From the NCBI GenBank assembly GCA_963703175.1, contig OY969794.1, positions 1,488,001 to 1,552,000 of the forward strand: DNA of 64,000 nucleotides, read 5' to 3'. The notes beneath the pieces were generated by a model that searched no databases, had not been told where the DNA came from, and saw only the letters and a program-made list of their open reading frames with translations. Origin of the DNA: VRUE01 sp963703175 (lineage in GTDB: Bacteria; Actinomycetota; Thermoleophilia; Solirubrobacterales; 70-9). The position numbers were made by a program, and so were the translations under genes. Each line of letters begins with the position of its first letter. Positions within the stretch are counted from its first letter, which is position 1. This document shows positions 55,185-63,355 of the stretch, one piece after another.

Positions 55185-55857
55185 GCACGACGAGCGGTTA
55201 CTTCGCGTCCCTTGCGACGTCGAGGCTAAAGACGACGTTCGCCTCGACCGCATCCACGCCGAGGTCGAGCGCGGCTTCGACGCGCTCCGCGACATCGACG
55301 ACGGCGTCTCGATCTTTGGCTCGGCCCGGGTCCCGGAGGACCACCGCTGGTACGAGCTCTGTCGCGAGACGGCCGCCTGCCTGGCGCACGACGGGTTCAC
55401 CGTCATCACCGGCGGCGGACCGGGCCTGATGGAGGCGGCCAACCGCGGCGCCGCGGACGCCGGTGGCGACTCGGTTGGCCTCAACATCCAGTTGCCGATG
55501 GAGCAGAAGGTCAATCCGTACGTCAACCGCGGCCTCGAGTTCCACTACTTCTTCGCCCGCAAGCTGATGTTCGTGCGCTACGCCCGCGCTTTCGTCATCT
55601 TCCCGGGCGGCTTCGGCACTCTCGACGAGATGTTCGAGAGTTTGACCCTGATCCAGACGCACCGGGTCAAGCACTTCCCGACGATCCTCGTCGACCGCGA
55701 CCACTGGGCGCCGCTCCTACGCTGGATCGACGACGACCTGGAAGACAACGGCCTGATCGACCGCGCCGATCTGCGCTTGCTTGTCACCGCGGACACCGTG
55801 GAGGAAGTCTGCAACCACGTCCGCCGGGCCAGCGAGGCCCAGAAGCAACTGGCTTGA
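55174..55857 (+). CDS. LOG-family nucleotide phosphoribohydrolase (TIGR00730)
   Basis: 227 residues from TTG 55174 (preceded by GAGGA), the only start that keeps the N-terminus and a modest overlap with the kinase gene. The signatures ITGGGPGLMEAANRGAADAG and IFPGGFGTLDEMFESLTL (PGGxGTxxE) define LOG proteins, which cleave nucleoside 5'-monophosphates to free base and ribose phosphate. FHYFFARKLMFVRYARAF is typical of the larger bacterial group. Bacterial targets are often unknown; cytokinin production is one case. Confidence 0.88.
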   Translation: MSPEHDERLLRVPCDVEAKDDVRLDRIHAEVERGFDALRDIDDGVSIFGSARVPEDHRWYELCRETAACLAHDGFTVITGGGPGLMEAANRGAADAGGDSVGLNIQLPMEQKVNPYVNRGLEFHYFFARKLMFVRYARAFVIFPGGFGTLDEMFESLTLIQTHRVKHFPTILVDRDHWAPLLRWIDDDLEDNGLIDRADLRLLVTADTVEEVCNHVRRASEAQKQLA

Positions 55858-55874
55858 GAAGGAACTGAGCTCAG

Positions 55875-56879
55875 TCAACAGTCACTAGGCGTTCGCGCAT
55901 AGCGGGGCGCCTGTTTGGCGAGCCACTGGGCGACCGTCGTTGCCATCGACTCGCCGGTGGCGAACTGGCCATCCGCAGGATGGGCGGCAAGGGTCACGAC
56001 CGCCGCTTTGTCACCGACGTAGAGGATGCCCATCTGGCGGACGAGATAGCCGCCGTCGACTCCGGGCCCCCATCCTCCCTTCCAGCGAGCGGGCAGTCCC
56101 GCGGAGCCGAGGCCCCAGGTGTCGGAGGAGACTTCGCCCATCAGGTCAAGGACGTAGTCGCTTGATTCGGCACTGACCAAACAGCCCGCAGCGAGCGAGC
56201 TTATGAACTGCTGCTGGTTGGCGAGTGACCACTCGGTCTGGCCGTAGGTGGAGAATTCGCCGCGCCCCTGGGTCGAGATCTGGGTGCTTTCGTCGCCCCC
56301 TTCGCGCAGTACTTCGCTGACCGCGGCCGAGGCACCGCCGAGCCCGCCGTGCTTCCCTTCCAGGTCACCGAACAGCGCCGCCGCCGCTTCGTTGTCGGAG
56401 AGGGTGAGGGCGCTGCGCACCTGTTCTGCCTGCGCGGCGCTGAGCCCTGAGGGTCCGCCGGCGTCCTCGAGCACGCGCAGTGCGATCGGGATCTTGCTCG
56501 TCGACCACGCCGAACCGGATTGCAGGTCGCCAAAGCTGGCTGCTTCGCTCGATCCCGGCGGCCCGATCACCGCACCTACCTCGCCGCTCAGTCCGGCTGC
56601 CACTCGATCGAAGCTGCTCGCTGCTGCTCCGCTGGTCTGACTCGCCCGCCGCTGTTCACGTTTTGCCTGTTGCGCCGCCCGCTCGCGCTTCGCCTGCAGC
56701 ACGGCCCGCCGGCGGTGCAGTTCGGTCTGCAACCGGTCCAGCTTGCTCGCCAGCGCGACGCGCTCGGCGGCATTGGCCCGCGCCGCCGTGTCGGTGCTGT
56801 CATCAGAGGATCCCCCGCAGCCCGCCAGCCCGACGGCAAGCGCGAGCAGCGCCAGCGCTACGGACAGGTGCGCCTTCAT
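55875..56879 (-). CDS. Lipoprotein with class A beta-lactamase-like domain
   Basis: 334 residues from ATG 56879; an open frame to 57116 would overlap the upstream gene. Signal with lipobox VGLAGCGG, then a charged coiled coil (about 40-95: ASKLDRLQTELHRRRAVLQA) and a serine-hydrolase domain. The catalytic set is present: SAWSTSKIPIALRV (SxxK), TLSDNEAAAALF (SDN) and RWKGGWGPG (KTG-equivalent KGG). It may be a beta-lactamase, a D-Ala peptidase or a non-hydrolytic binder; helical stalk and lipid anchor place it outside the membrane. Confidence 0.85.
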   Translation of the reverse strand: MKAHLSVALALLALAVGLAGCGGSSDDSTDTAARANAAERVALASKLDRLQTELHRRRAVLQAKRERAAQQAKREQRRASQTSGAAASSFDRVAAGLSGEVGAVIGPPGSSEAASFGDLQSGSAWSTSKIPIALRVLEDAGGPSGLSAAQAEQVRSALTLSDNEAAAALFGDLEGKHGGLGGASAAVSEVLREGGDESTQISTQGRGEFSTYGQTEWSLANQQQFISSLAAGCLVSAESSDYVLDLMGEVSSDTWGLGSAGLPARWKGGWGPGVDGGYLVRQMGILYVGDKAAVVTLAAHPADGQFATGESMATTVAQWLAKQAPRYARTPSDC

Positions 56880-56908
56880 GGCCACCTCACCGACGGAAGA
56901 TGATGGGA

Positions 56909-57379
56909 TCAGGGGAAGTAGACGGAGGCGTCGTTGCCGCCGGTGCAGATGTGAGGGGCGCCCGCGGTGCAGTACATCGTGTAGTACCGACCCGTCGTCG
57001 GGCTGTAGGAGTAGACGGAACCGGAACCGCTGCCAATTTGGGAGAAGTAGTCGGATTCCACGTTGGCTGCGAACCCGCAGGTCGTGTTCGGGCCGACGGA
57101 GAGAGAGCTGCCGCAAGAGGCCGATCCACTGCTTGCCGTGGAGGTCGATCCGCTCGGTGGCGGCGATCCTTGGGAGTTTCCATTCTTCTTCAGCGACTTG
57201 AGCTGCTTTTCGATGTCCTCGATCTTCGCCTGCTGGCGAGCCTTCGCAACCCCCTCTTTTCGCGCCCGATCCAGTTCTTCCTGGCTTGCCCCGGAGTCGC
57301 CACCGCAGGCGGCGAGCGATAGGACGAGGATGGCGAAAGCGGCAGCGAAAACGAAGATCTGCAACGCACGACGAGACAT
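56909..57379 (-). CDS. Lipoprotein with cysteine-rich C-terminal domain
   Basis: 156 residues. Signal and lipobox (LSLAACGG), a coiled coil (EELDRARKEGVAKARQQAKI, EDIEKQLKSLKKNG), a Ser/Thr/Gly linker, then a compact domain with four cysteines (SCGSS, TTCGFAANV, YTMYCTAG, HICTGG) and YSPTTGRYYTMYC. Not recognised; similar small domains occur on many surface proteins of this class. 29 bp upstream of the beta-lactamase-like gene, so the two lipoproteins form an operon. Confidence 0.75.
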   Translation of the reverse strand: MSRRALQIFVFAAAFAILVLSLAACGGDSGASQEELDRARKEGVAKARQQAKIEDIEKQLKSLKKNGNSQGSPPPSGSTSTASSGSASCGSSLSVGPNTTCGFAANVESDYFSQIGSGSGSVYSYSPTTGRYYTMYCTAGAPHICTGGNDASVYFP

Positions 57380-57408
57380 TGAGCGCTCAGCTTATTCGGA
57401 TTTGGAGA

Positions 57409-59025
57409 TCAGTGCCTGAAATGCCGGTGCTTGGTGAAGACCATCGGGATGCTTGCCGCGTCGCAGGCCTCGATCACGTCGCCGTCGCGTTTGGAGCCGC
57501 CGGGCTGGATCACTGCGTTGGCGCCGGCGTCGATCGCCGCTTGGGGGCCGTCGGCGAAGGGGAAGAAGGCATCGGAGGCCACGGCTGAGCCCGCCAGCAG
57601 GGCATCGGCATCCTCGCCGCGGGCGTCGCGGCACTTCTCCACCGCGAGGCGGACCGAGTCGACACGGCTCATCTGGCCAGCGCCGATGCCGAGCGTGGCG
57701 CCGCTTTTGGCGAGCACGATCGCGTTGGAGCGGACATGGCGCACGACCGTCCAGGCGAAGAGCAGATCGTCCCACTGCTCCGCGCTGGGCTCGGTCTTGG
57801 TCACCGTCTCCATGATCTGACGTGGCTCGGGGTCGCCGTCGCGGTCCTGGACCAGGAGGCCGCCGCGGACGCGTTTTACGTCGCGTTCGGCGGGGTCCTG
57901 CTGGCGTCGCTCCTCGTCGCAGAGGATGCGGATCGCCTCCTTCTGCTGCAGTACCTCCAGCGCCCCGTCCTCGAAGCCCGGCGCGAGCAGCACCTCGACG
58001 AAGTTCTCGTGCAGCGCCTCGGCCAGCTCGACACCAATCGGCCGGTTGATCGCGATCACGCTGCCGTAGGCGGAGACGGGATCGCAGGCCAGTGCCTTTC
58101 GGTAGGCCTCAAGCGCGCCCTCGCCGATCGCCACCCCGCAGGGGTTGTTGTGCTTGACGATCGTGCAGGCCGGCGGCTCGAAGTCTTCGTTCAGGCGCCG
58201 TGCCGAGTCGAGGTCGAGCACGTTGTTGAAGGAGAGCGCCTTGCCGTGCAGCTTCGCCACCCCGGAGAGGATGTGGCTGCGCACCCCGACCTCCGAGTAG
58301 AGGGCCGCTCGCTGGTGCGGGTTCTCGCCGTAGGCGAGATCGAGCTCCTTCTCGTAAGAGACCGTCAGGTGTTCGGGGAAGTCCTCATAGGAGGCCGAGA
58401 ACCAGCGGCTGATCGCGGCGTCGTAGCGGGCGATGTGGGTGAAGGCCTCGTTGGCGAGCCAGTGGCTGGTCGAGGCCGAGACCTGGCCGCCGCTCTCCTC
58501 CATCTCGGCGCAAACCGCGTCGTAAGACTCGGGTTTGACGATGACGGCGACGCCCTCATGGTTCTTCGCGGCGGCGCGGATCATCGTCGGCCCACCGATG
58601 TCAATGTTCTCGACCGCAACCTGCGGGTCGACCTCATGGGCGGCGACGGTCTCCTCGAAGGGGTAGAGGTTGACGCAGACCAGGTCGATCGGCTCAATCC
58701 CCTCGCGCTCCAGGGTCGCCATGTGCTCCGGATCGCCGCGCCGCGCCAACAATGCCGCGTGCAGCCGCGGGTGCAGGGTCTTCACCCGGCCGCCAAGGAT
58801 CTCTTCCTGGCCGGTGAACTCGGATACGTCGGTGACCTCAAGTCCCGCCTCGCGCAATGCGCTGGCGGTCCCGCCGGTAGAGAGGATCTCGACGCCCTGT
58901 GCCGCCAGCGTCTTGGCGAAGTCGGCGATCCCGGTCTTGTCGGAAACCGAGATAAGCGCCCGGCGCACCCGAATCGCGCCGTTGCTCACGGCCTCGGATT
59001 GGGTGTCTGTGGATGCCTCACTCAT
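57409..59025 (-). CDS. purH: Bifunctional AICAR transformylase/IMP cyclohydrolase
   Basis: 538 residues, normal length. IMP cyclohydrolase part (about 18-210): RALISVSDKTGIADFAK, GGRVKTLHPRLHAALLAR, NIDIGGPTMIRAAAKNH. Transformylase part (about 215-538): LDLAYGENPHQRAALY, CTIVKHNNPCGVAIGEGAL (catalytic Lys-His) and a FVKHRHFRH-like end (FTKHRHFRH). Last two steps of IMP synthesis. Start overlaps purN's stop by 8 bp. Confidence 0.97.
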   Translation of the reverse strand: MSEASTDTQSEAVSNGAIRVRRALISVSDKTGIADFAKTLAAQGVEILSTGGTASALREAGLEVTDVSEFTGQEEILGGRVKTLHPRLHAALLARRGDPEHMATLEREGIEPIDLVCVNLYPFEETVAAHEVDPQVAVENIDIGGPTMIRAAAKNHEGVAVIVKPESYDAVCAEMEESGGQVSASTSHWLANEAFTHIARYDAAISRWFSASYEDFPEHLTVSYEKELDLAYGENPHQRAALYSEVGVRSHILSGVAKLHGKALSFNNVLDLDSARRLNEDFEPPACTIVKHNNPCGVAIGEGALEAYRKALACDPVSAYGSVIAINRPIGVELAEALHENFVEVLLAPGFEDGALEVLQQKEAIRILCDEERRQQDPAERDVKRVRGGLLVQDRDGDPEPRQIMETVTKTEPSAEQWDDLLFAWTVVRHVRSNAIVLAKSGATLGIGAGQMSRVDSVRLAVEKCRDARGEDADALLAGSAVASDAFFPFADGPQAAIDAGANAVIQPGGSKRDGDVIEACDAASIPMVFTKHRHFRH

Positions 59026-59638
59026 CAGTTAGGACGACCCGTGGGTCGTTCGCGTCGATCCTAACCATGCCTTGAGCGATCATGCGGATCGCCTCCGGGT
59101 AGAGCTCGTGCTCGACCGCGTGGATCGCCTCCTCTAGCTGCGCCCGATCGCGCCCAGCCGGCACCGCCACTTCGCGCTGCACGATCGCCGGCCCGGTGTC
59201 GATCCCCTCGTCGACGAAGTGGACGGTCACGCCGGTCGTCTCGACGCCCGCCTGGAGCGCCTGGCCGATCGCGTCGAGTCCAGGGAAGGCGGGTAGCAGG
59301 GCTGGGTGGACGTTGACGACGCGGTTGCGAAAGCGACCGACGAAGGCGGGGGAGAGCAGCTGCATGTAGCCGGCAAGGACGACCAGGTCGGCGCCCTTGG
59401 AGTCGGCCCAGTCCGCCATCGCCGTGTCACGAGCGTCGCGGTCGCCGTACTCGGCGCCAGGGAAGACGGCGGTCTCGACTCCCGCCTCGCGCGCCCGCTC
59501 CAGCGCCTGGGCAGCGGGCTTGTCGGAGCCGACCCCAGCAACCTCGATCCCCTCCCGTCCATGCAGCGTTTCGAGGATCGCCTGGAGGTTGGTCCCCGAG
59601 CCGCTCGCCAAGACAACGATCTTGAAAGCGTCGCTCAC
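59018..59638 (-). CDS. purN: Phosphoribosylglycinamide formyltransferase
   Basis: 206 residues from GTG 59638; the frame continues to 59836 inside purF and is not used. FKIVVLASGSGTNLQAILET, LVVLAGYMQLLSPAFVGRF, RVVNVHPALLPAFPGLDAIG (catalytic His and Asn) and TGVTVHFVDEGIDTGPAIVQ are the family signatures. Transfers formyl from 10-formyl-THF to GAR. Between purF and purH. Confidence 0.97.
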   Translation of the reverse strand: MSDAFKIVVLASGSGTNLQAILETLHGREGIEVAGVGSDKPAAQALERAREAGVETAVFPGAEYGDRDARDTAMADWADSKGADLVVLAGYMQLLSPAFVGRFRNRVVNVHPALLPAFPGLDAIGQALQAGVETTGVTVHFVDEGIDTGPAIVQREVAVPAGRDRAQLEEAIHAVEHELYPEAIRMIAQGMVRIDANDPRVVLTDE

Positions 59639-59648
59639 CGCCGGAAAG

Positions 59649-61094
59649 CTAACCGCTCGTGGGGACCACGACGACATCCTCCAAAGCGAACTTTCCGTTC
59701 GCGTCCTCGGGGTCGCCGAGCGGATAGCGGCCGCTGAAGCAGGCGTCGCAGTGGTCCTCGGGCGGGGTGCCGATCGCCTCGTAGACGCCCTCCATCGAGA
59801 GGTAGGCGAGTGAGTCGGCGCCGAGCTCGTCGGCAATCTCCTCGATCGTCCGTTCGTGGGCGATCATCTCCTCGCGGGTCGACATATCGACCCCGTAGTG
59901 GCAGGGATGGCGGATCGGCGGCGCCGAGATTCGCAGGTGGATCTCGCTGGCCCCGGCGTCGCGCAGAATGCTGACGATCTGGCGCGTCGTGTTGCCGCGC
60001 ACGATCGAGTCATCGACGACGACGAGGCGCTGGCCGGAGACAATCTCCGGCAGCGGGTTGAACTTGAGTCGCAGGCCGCGCTTGCGCAGCTCCTGGCCGG
60101 GCTGGATGAAGGTGCGGGCGACGTAGCGGTTCTTGATCAGGCCGTCGTCGCGTGGTAGCCCGGAGGCGCGCGCGAACCCGGCGGCGGCCGGGTTGCCGGA
60201 GTCCGGCACCGAGATCACCAGGTCGGCCTCGACCGGCGCCTCGCGCCAGAGGATCTCACCCATCCGGCCGCGCACCTGTTGCAGAACTTTGCCCTCGAGG
60301 CGACTGTCGGGGCGAGAGAAGTAGATGTGCTCGAAGACGCAGTGGGCGGGGCGCCGCGCCTTGACCACTTGGCGACTGTCAAGACCGCGCTCGGTCAGCG
60401 AGACCATCTCACCCGGGCGCACCTCGCGCAGCAGCTCGGCACCGACGATGTCGAAAGCGCAGCTCTCCGAGGCGACGACGAAGCGCTGCCCCAGTCGGCC
60501 TAGCGAGAGCGGCCGCACCCCATGGGGGTCGCGGAAGGCGACGATCGCGTGCTTGGTCATCGCCACAGTGGAATAGGCGCCCTGCAGGCGCGGCATCACA
60601 GCGGCGACCGCGTCCTCGACGAAGCGGCCCTCGTTGGAGGAGATCAGCGCCGCGATGATCTCCGAGTCGGAGGTGCCGCGGAAGGCGATCCCGGTCTCCT
60701 TTAGCTCGCTCCAGAGCTCGACCGCGTTGGTCAGGTTGCCGTTGTGGGCGAGGGCCAGCTCGCGGCCGTCGTCGCGCCAAACCGGCTGCGCGTTCTCCCA
60801 GGAGCCGCCGCCGGTGGTCGAGTAGCGCACGTGGCCGATCGCCATGTCGCCCTCCAGCGCCCGTAGCTTCTCCTCGTCGAAGACCTGCGAGACGAGGCCG
60901 GAGTCACGCATAGTCGTGATGTGACCGCCCTCGCAGGTGGCGATCCCGGCCGACTCCTGGCCGCGGTGCTGCAACGAGTAGAGGCCGAAGTAGGTGAGGC
61001 GGGCGACATCGTGCCCGGGTGCGTATACGCCGAAGACGCCGCATTCCTCGCGCGGCGAATCCTCATCTATCTGCTGCCCCTGGGGCGGAGTCAA
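59649..61094 (-). CDS. purF: Amidophosphoribosyltransferase
   Basis: 481 residues. An N-terminal propeptide of 17 residues precedes the nucleophile in EECGVFGVY, so processing exposes Cys18. Glutaminase parts: LYSLQHRGQESAGIA, GHVRYSTTGG, LAHNGNLTNA. The PRPP loop is VVVDDSIVRGNTTRQIV. C-terminal DHCDACFSGRYPLG carries cysteines matching the Fe-S ligands of the Bacillus enzyme. First step of purine synthesis and first gene of the purF-purN-purH operon. Confidence 0.97.
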   Translation of the reverse strand: MTPPQGQQIDEDSPREECGVFGVYAPGHDVARLTYFGLYSLQHRGQESAGIATCEGGHITTMRDSGLVSQVFDEEKLRALEGDMAIGHVRYSTTGGGSWENAQPVWRDDGRELALAHNGNLTNAVELWSELKETGIAFRGTSDSEIIAALISSNEGRFVEDAVAAVMPRLQGAYSTVAMTKHAIVAFRDPHGVRPLSLGRLGQRFVVASESCAFDIVGAELLREVRPGEMVSLTERGLDSRQVVKARRPAHCVFEHIYFSRPDSRLEGKVLQQVRGRMGEILWREAPVEADLVISVPDSGNPAAAGFARASGLPRDDGLIKNRYVARTFIQPGQELRKRGLRLKFNPLPEIVSGQRLVVVDDSIVRGNTTRQIVSILRDAGASEIHLRISAPPIRHPCHYGVDMSTREEMIAHERTIEEIADELGADSLAYLSMEGVYEAIGTPPEDHCDACFSGRYPLGDPEDANGKFALEDVVVVPTSG

Positions 61095-61190
61095 GCGCGT
61101 GCTTTCCTCGCGTTGGAAAAGGACGTGACGCGCAGGCAGACTGCCTACCCCGGCAGGGTAGCAACGAGGCCGGATCGGGCCCCTCCGGGG

Positions 61191-61238
61191 ACGTGCCTCA
61201 AGTTAAGTACCCATGTGGGCCTCTAACTTGAGGCACGT
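61191..61238. repeat. Perfect 15-bp hairpin between purF and tetR
   Basis: ACGTGCCTCAAGTTA (61191-61205) pairs perfectly with TAACTTGAGGCACGT (61224-61238); the loop contains CCCATGTGGG, a second small stem. It overlaps the last codons of the tetR gene at 61223. Same architecture as 48156-48207 and 41304-41402. Could end tetR transcription or be a REP-type element. Confidence 0.6.
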
Positions 61239-61852
61239 CGAGCGAGTAGGGAGGCGAGCGCTTGGTGCAGACCGGCCACGGCCGATTCGAGCGGTGCCTC
61301 GTCGGCCGCGGCGCGGGCGCGGATCAGGGCGCCCTCGATCGTGGAGACGACGAGGCCGGCGAAGTTCGCGGCGTCTTTTGGCGAGACCCCCTCCTCCTCC
61401 AGCGCGGCAGCGATCGGCGCTTCCCAGCTTTGGAAGGCGGCGGTGGCTGCAGCGGCGAGCGCCGGATCTTCGCGGCGCGCCAGTGCCGCCGCGGCAACCG
61501 GGCAGCCGAGCCGCTCCGGCTGGTCATTGACCCGGCGGCGGAACGTCTCGCCGAACATCGTCAGGGTCTCGCCAAGGCCGCGCTCGCGCAGTGAGCGTTC
61601 GATCCCAGTGCGGATCTCGGTCCCCTCTTGTTCGGCCGCCTCGATCGCGAGTTGGCGCTTGCCGCCGGGGAAGTGGTGGTAGATCGACCCCCGCGGCGCC
61701 GCGCCCACCTCGGCGACATCGCGCAGCTCCATCCCGGCGTAGCCCTTCTCGGCAAGCAACCGCCGGGCGCCATTGAGCAGACGCGCGCGCCCGTCGCGGC
61801 GGGTCGGCTCGACCGCCCTTGCGTCCTGGAGTCGAGTTATGCCCACGGACAT
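61223..61852 (-). CDS. TetR-family repressor of the adjacent MFS transporter
   Basis: 209 residues from ATG 61852 (GTG 61846 would suit a leaderless mRNA better); open frame continues to 62089 over the MFS gene. HTH: GYAGMELRDVAEVGAAPRGS followed by IYHHFPGGKRQLAIEAAEQE, the typical TetR end of the DNA-binding domain. The last residues (LASLLARRASS) overlap a hairpin. The intergenic palindrome TATGACCGTGGTCATA is the likely operator for both divergent genes. Confidence 0.9.
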   Translation of the reverse strand: MSVGITRLQDARAVEPTRRDGRARLLNGARRLLAEKGYAGMELRDVAEVGAAPRGSIYHHFPGGKRQLAIEAAEQEGTEIRTGIERSLRERGLGETLTMFGETFRRRVNDQPERLGCPVAAAALARREDPALAAAATAAFQSWEAPIAAALEEEGVSPKDAANFAGLVVSTIEGALIRARAAADEAPLESAVAGLHQALASLLARRASS

Positions 61853-61889
61853 AGTATAGTCACGGCTCTGATGTATGACCGTGGTCATA
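61853..61889. promoter_or_regulatory. Divergent promoters with operator over the MFS start codons
   Basis: TATAGT (61855-61860, plus strand) is a -10 box about 10 bp before the MFS ATG (61871), and TATACT (61858-61853, minus strand) is one for tetR. The 16-bp palindrome TATGACCGTGGTCATA (61874-61889) lies within codons 2-7 of the MFS gene, so a bound TetR dimer would block initiation of both. Confidence 0.65.
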
Positions 61890-63316
61890 AAGCGGGCATT
61901 GCGATCGCTTGTGCCGGCGCCTTCGTCGCTTTCCTCGACACGACGATCGTCAACATCGCCTTCCCCGACATCTCGGCCTCCTTCGCCGGCTCGGGGCGAG
62001 ACGCGCTCTCCTGGGTGCTCAACGGCTACTTCGTCGTGATCGCCGCGCTGCTGGTCCCGGCGGGTGGCCTGGCCGACCGCTTCGGCCACAAACGCATCTT
62101 CCTGCTCGGCATGGCGGGCTTCACCGCCGCCAGCCTGCTCTGTGCGGCGGCACCAAGCTTGCCGCTGCTGATCTCCTTCCGCGTCCTGCAGGGGGTCGGC
62201 GCGGCGATGATCGCCCCCTCCTCGCTGGCGATCGTCCTTGACAGTTTCCCGGTCGAGCGGCGGGCGGCGGGAGTCGGCCTCTGGGGTGCTGCTGCGGCCG
62301 CAGCGGCTGCGACCGGCCCGACCCTTGGCGGTGCCCTGGTCGAGGCCTCGAGCTGGCGCCTGGTCTTCCTCGTCAACCTGCCGCTGGGGGCGGCGATCCT
62401 GCTCGCCGGCCGCAAGCGGCTACCGAAGCCGAAGATCCTCGACAGCCGCCTGCCGGACCTACCGGGCGCCGCGATGCTCGCCTTTGGTCTGGCGGCGATC
62501 ACGCTCGGAATCGTCGAGGGCAACGACTGGGGCTGGACCTCGACGGCCACCCTAGGTGCGTTCGTGACGGCCGCGGCCCTGCTCTTCGGGGTCATCGTGC
62601 GCAGCCGCAACCATCCACGGCCGATCGTCGAACCGGCGCTGTTCGCGCACCGCTCCTTCCGCATCGGCAACCTCGGCACGCTGCTCTTCGCCGCCGCATT
62701 CTTCTCGCTGATCCTCGGCAACGTCCTCTTCCTCACCGGCGTTTGGGGCTACACGATCCTCCAGGCCGGCGCCGCGACTTTGCCGGGCCCGACCGCCAGC
62801 ACGATCTTCGCCGGCCCGGCCGGCAAGCTCGCCGACCGCTTCGGCCACCGCGCCGTGATCGTCCCCGGCACGGTCATCTTTGCCGCGGGGGTGATGGTCC
62901 TGCGCTCTGCCGGCGCAGAGCCCGACTGGCTCGGGCTCTGGCTGCCGGGCTCTCTGCTGACCGGCATCGGCATTGGCCTAGCCTTTCCGACGCTGGGTTC
63001 GGCCGCCGTCCGTGACGTCCCGATCGACCGCTTCGCCACGGCAAGTGCGGTCAACGCCGCCTTCCGCCAGGTCGGCGCAGTGCTCGGCACCGCGATCCTC
63101 GTCGCGATCGTCGGCGAACCGGCCTCGCTCTCCGAAGCCCTCTCCGTCTCCGACGGCGCCTTCCTCTTCGCCGCAATCGCCGCGCTTGTGGCCGGCGCGG
63201 CCACGCTCACCTTGAGGCCGTCCTCGTACCCATCTGCGGCATTTCCTCCGATCCACTATGCGGCATTAGCGCCGGAGGTCCCCCATAGGGGGACCTCCGA
63301 TGACAATGCTGTGTAA
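61871..63316 (+). CDS. MFS transporter, DHA2 (EmrB/QacA) type
   Basis: 481 residues from ATG 61871; frames from 61628 run antisense to tetR. AFLDTTIVNIAFPDI (motif D1), ADRFGHKRIFLLGMAGF (motif A), LQGVGAAMIAPSSLAIV (motif B) and a Gly/Pro-rich motif C region (AAAATGPTLGGALVE). About 14 hydrophobic helices. The last 25 residues are polar and are encoded partly by a palindromic element (63273-63299), suggesting the tail was altered by its insertion. Substrate unknown, inducible by the TetR ligand. Confidence 0.9.
   Translation: MYDRGHKAGIAIACAGAFVAFLDTTIVNIAFPDISASFAGSGRDALSWVLNGYFVVIAALLVPAGGLADRFGHKRIFLLGMAGFTAASLLCAAAPSLPLLISFRVLQGVGAAMIAPSSLAIVLDSFPVERRAAGVGLWGAAAAAAAATGPTLGGALVEASSWRLVFLVNLPLGAAILLAGRKRLPKPKILDSRLPDLPGAAMLAFGLAAITLGIVEGNDWGWTSTATLGAFVTAAALLFGVIVRSRNHPRPIVEPALFAHRSFRIGNLGTLLFAAAFFSLILGNVLFLTGVWGYTILQAGAATLPGPTASTIFAGPAGKLADRFGHRAVIVPGTVIFAAGVMVLRSAGAEPDWLGLWLPGSLLTGIGIGLAFPTLGSAAVRDVPIDRFATASAVNAAFRQVGAVLGTAILVAIVGEPASLSEALSVSDGAFLFAAIAALVAGAATLTLRPSSYPSAAFPPIHYAALAPEVPHRGTSDDNAV
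63273..63299. repeat. Perfect 12-bp-stem palindrome at the 3' end of the MFS gene
   Basis: CGGAGGTCCCCC (63273-63284) pairs with GGGGGACCTCCG (63288-63299), loop ATA. It shares GGTCCCCCAT/ATGGGGGACC-type arms with the elements inside pdhC (42121-42210, 42355-42415), suggesting one repeat family. Confidence 0.6.
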
Positions 63317-63355
63317 TGACAAAAATATGACCCGGCAAAGCGCTACAAAGACGCC

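Noticed and set aside
57736..59064. 442-codon plus-strand frame
   Set aside because: Antisense of purH.
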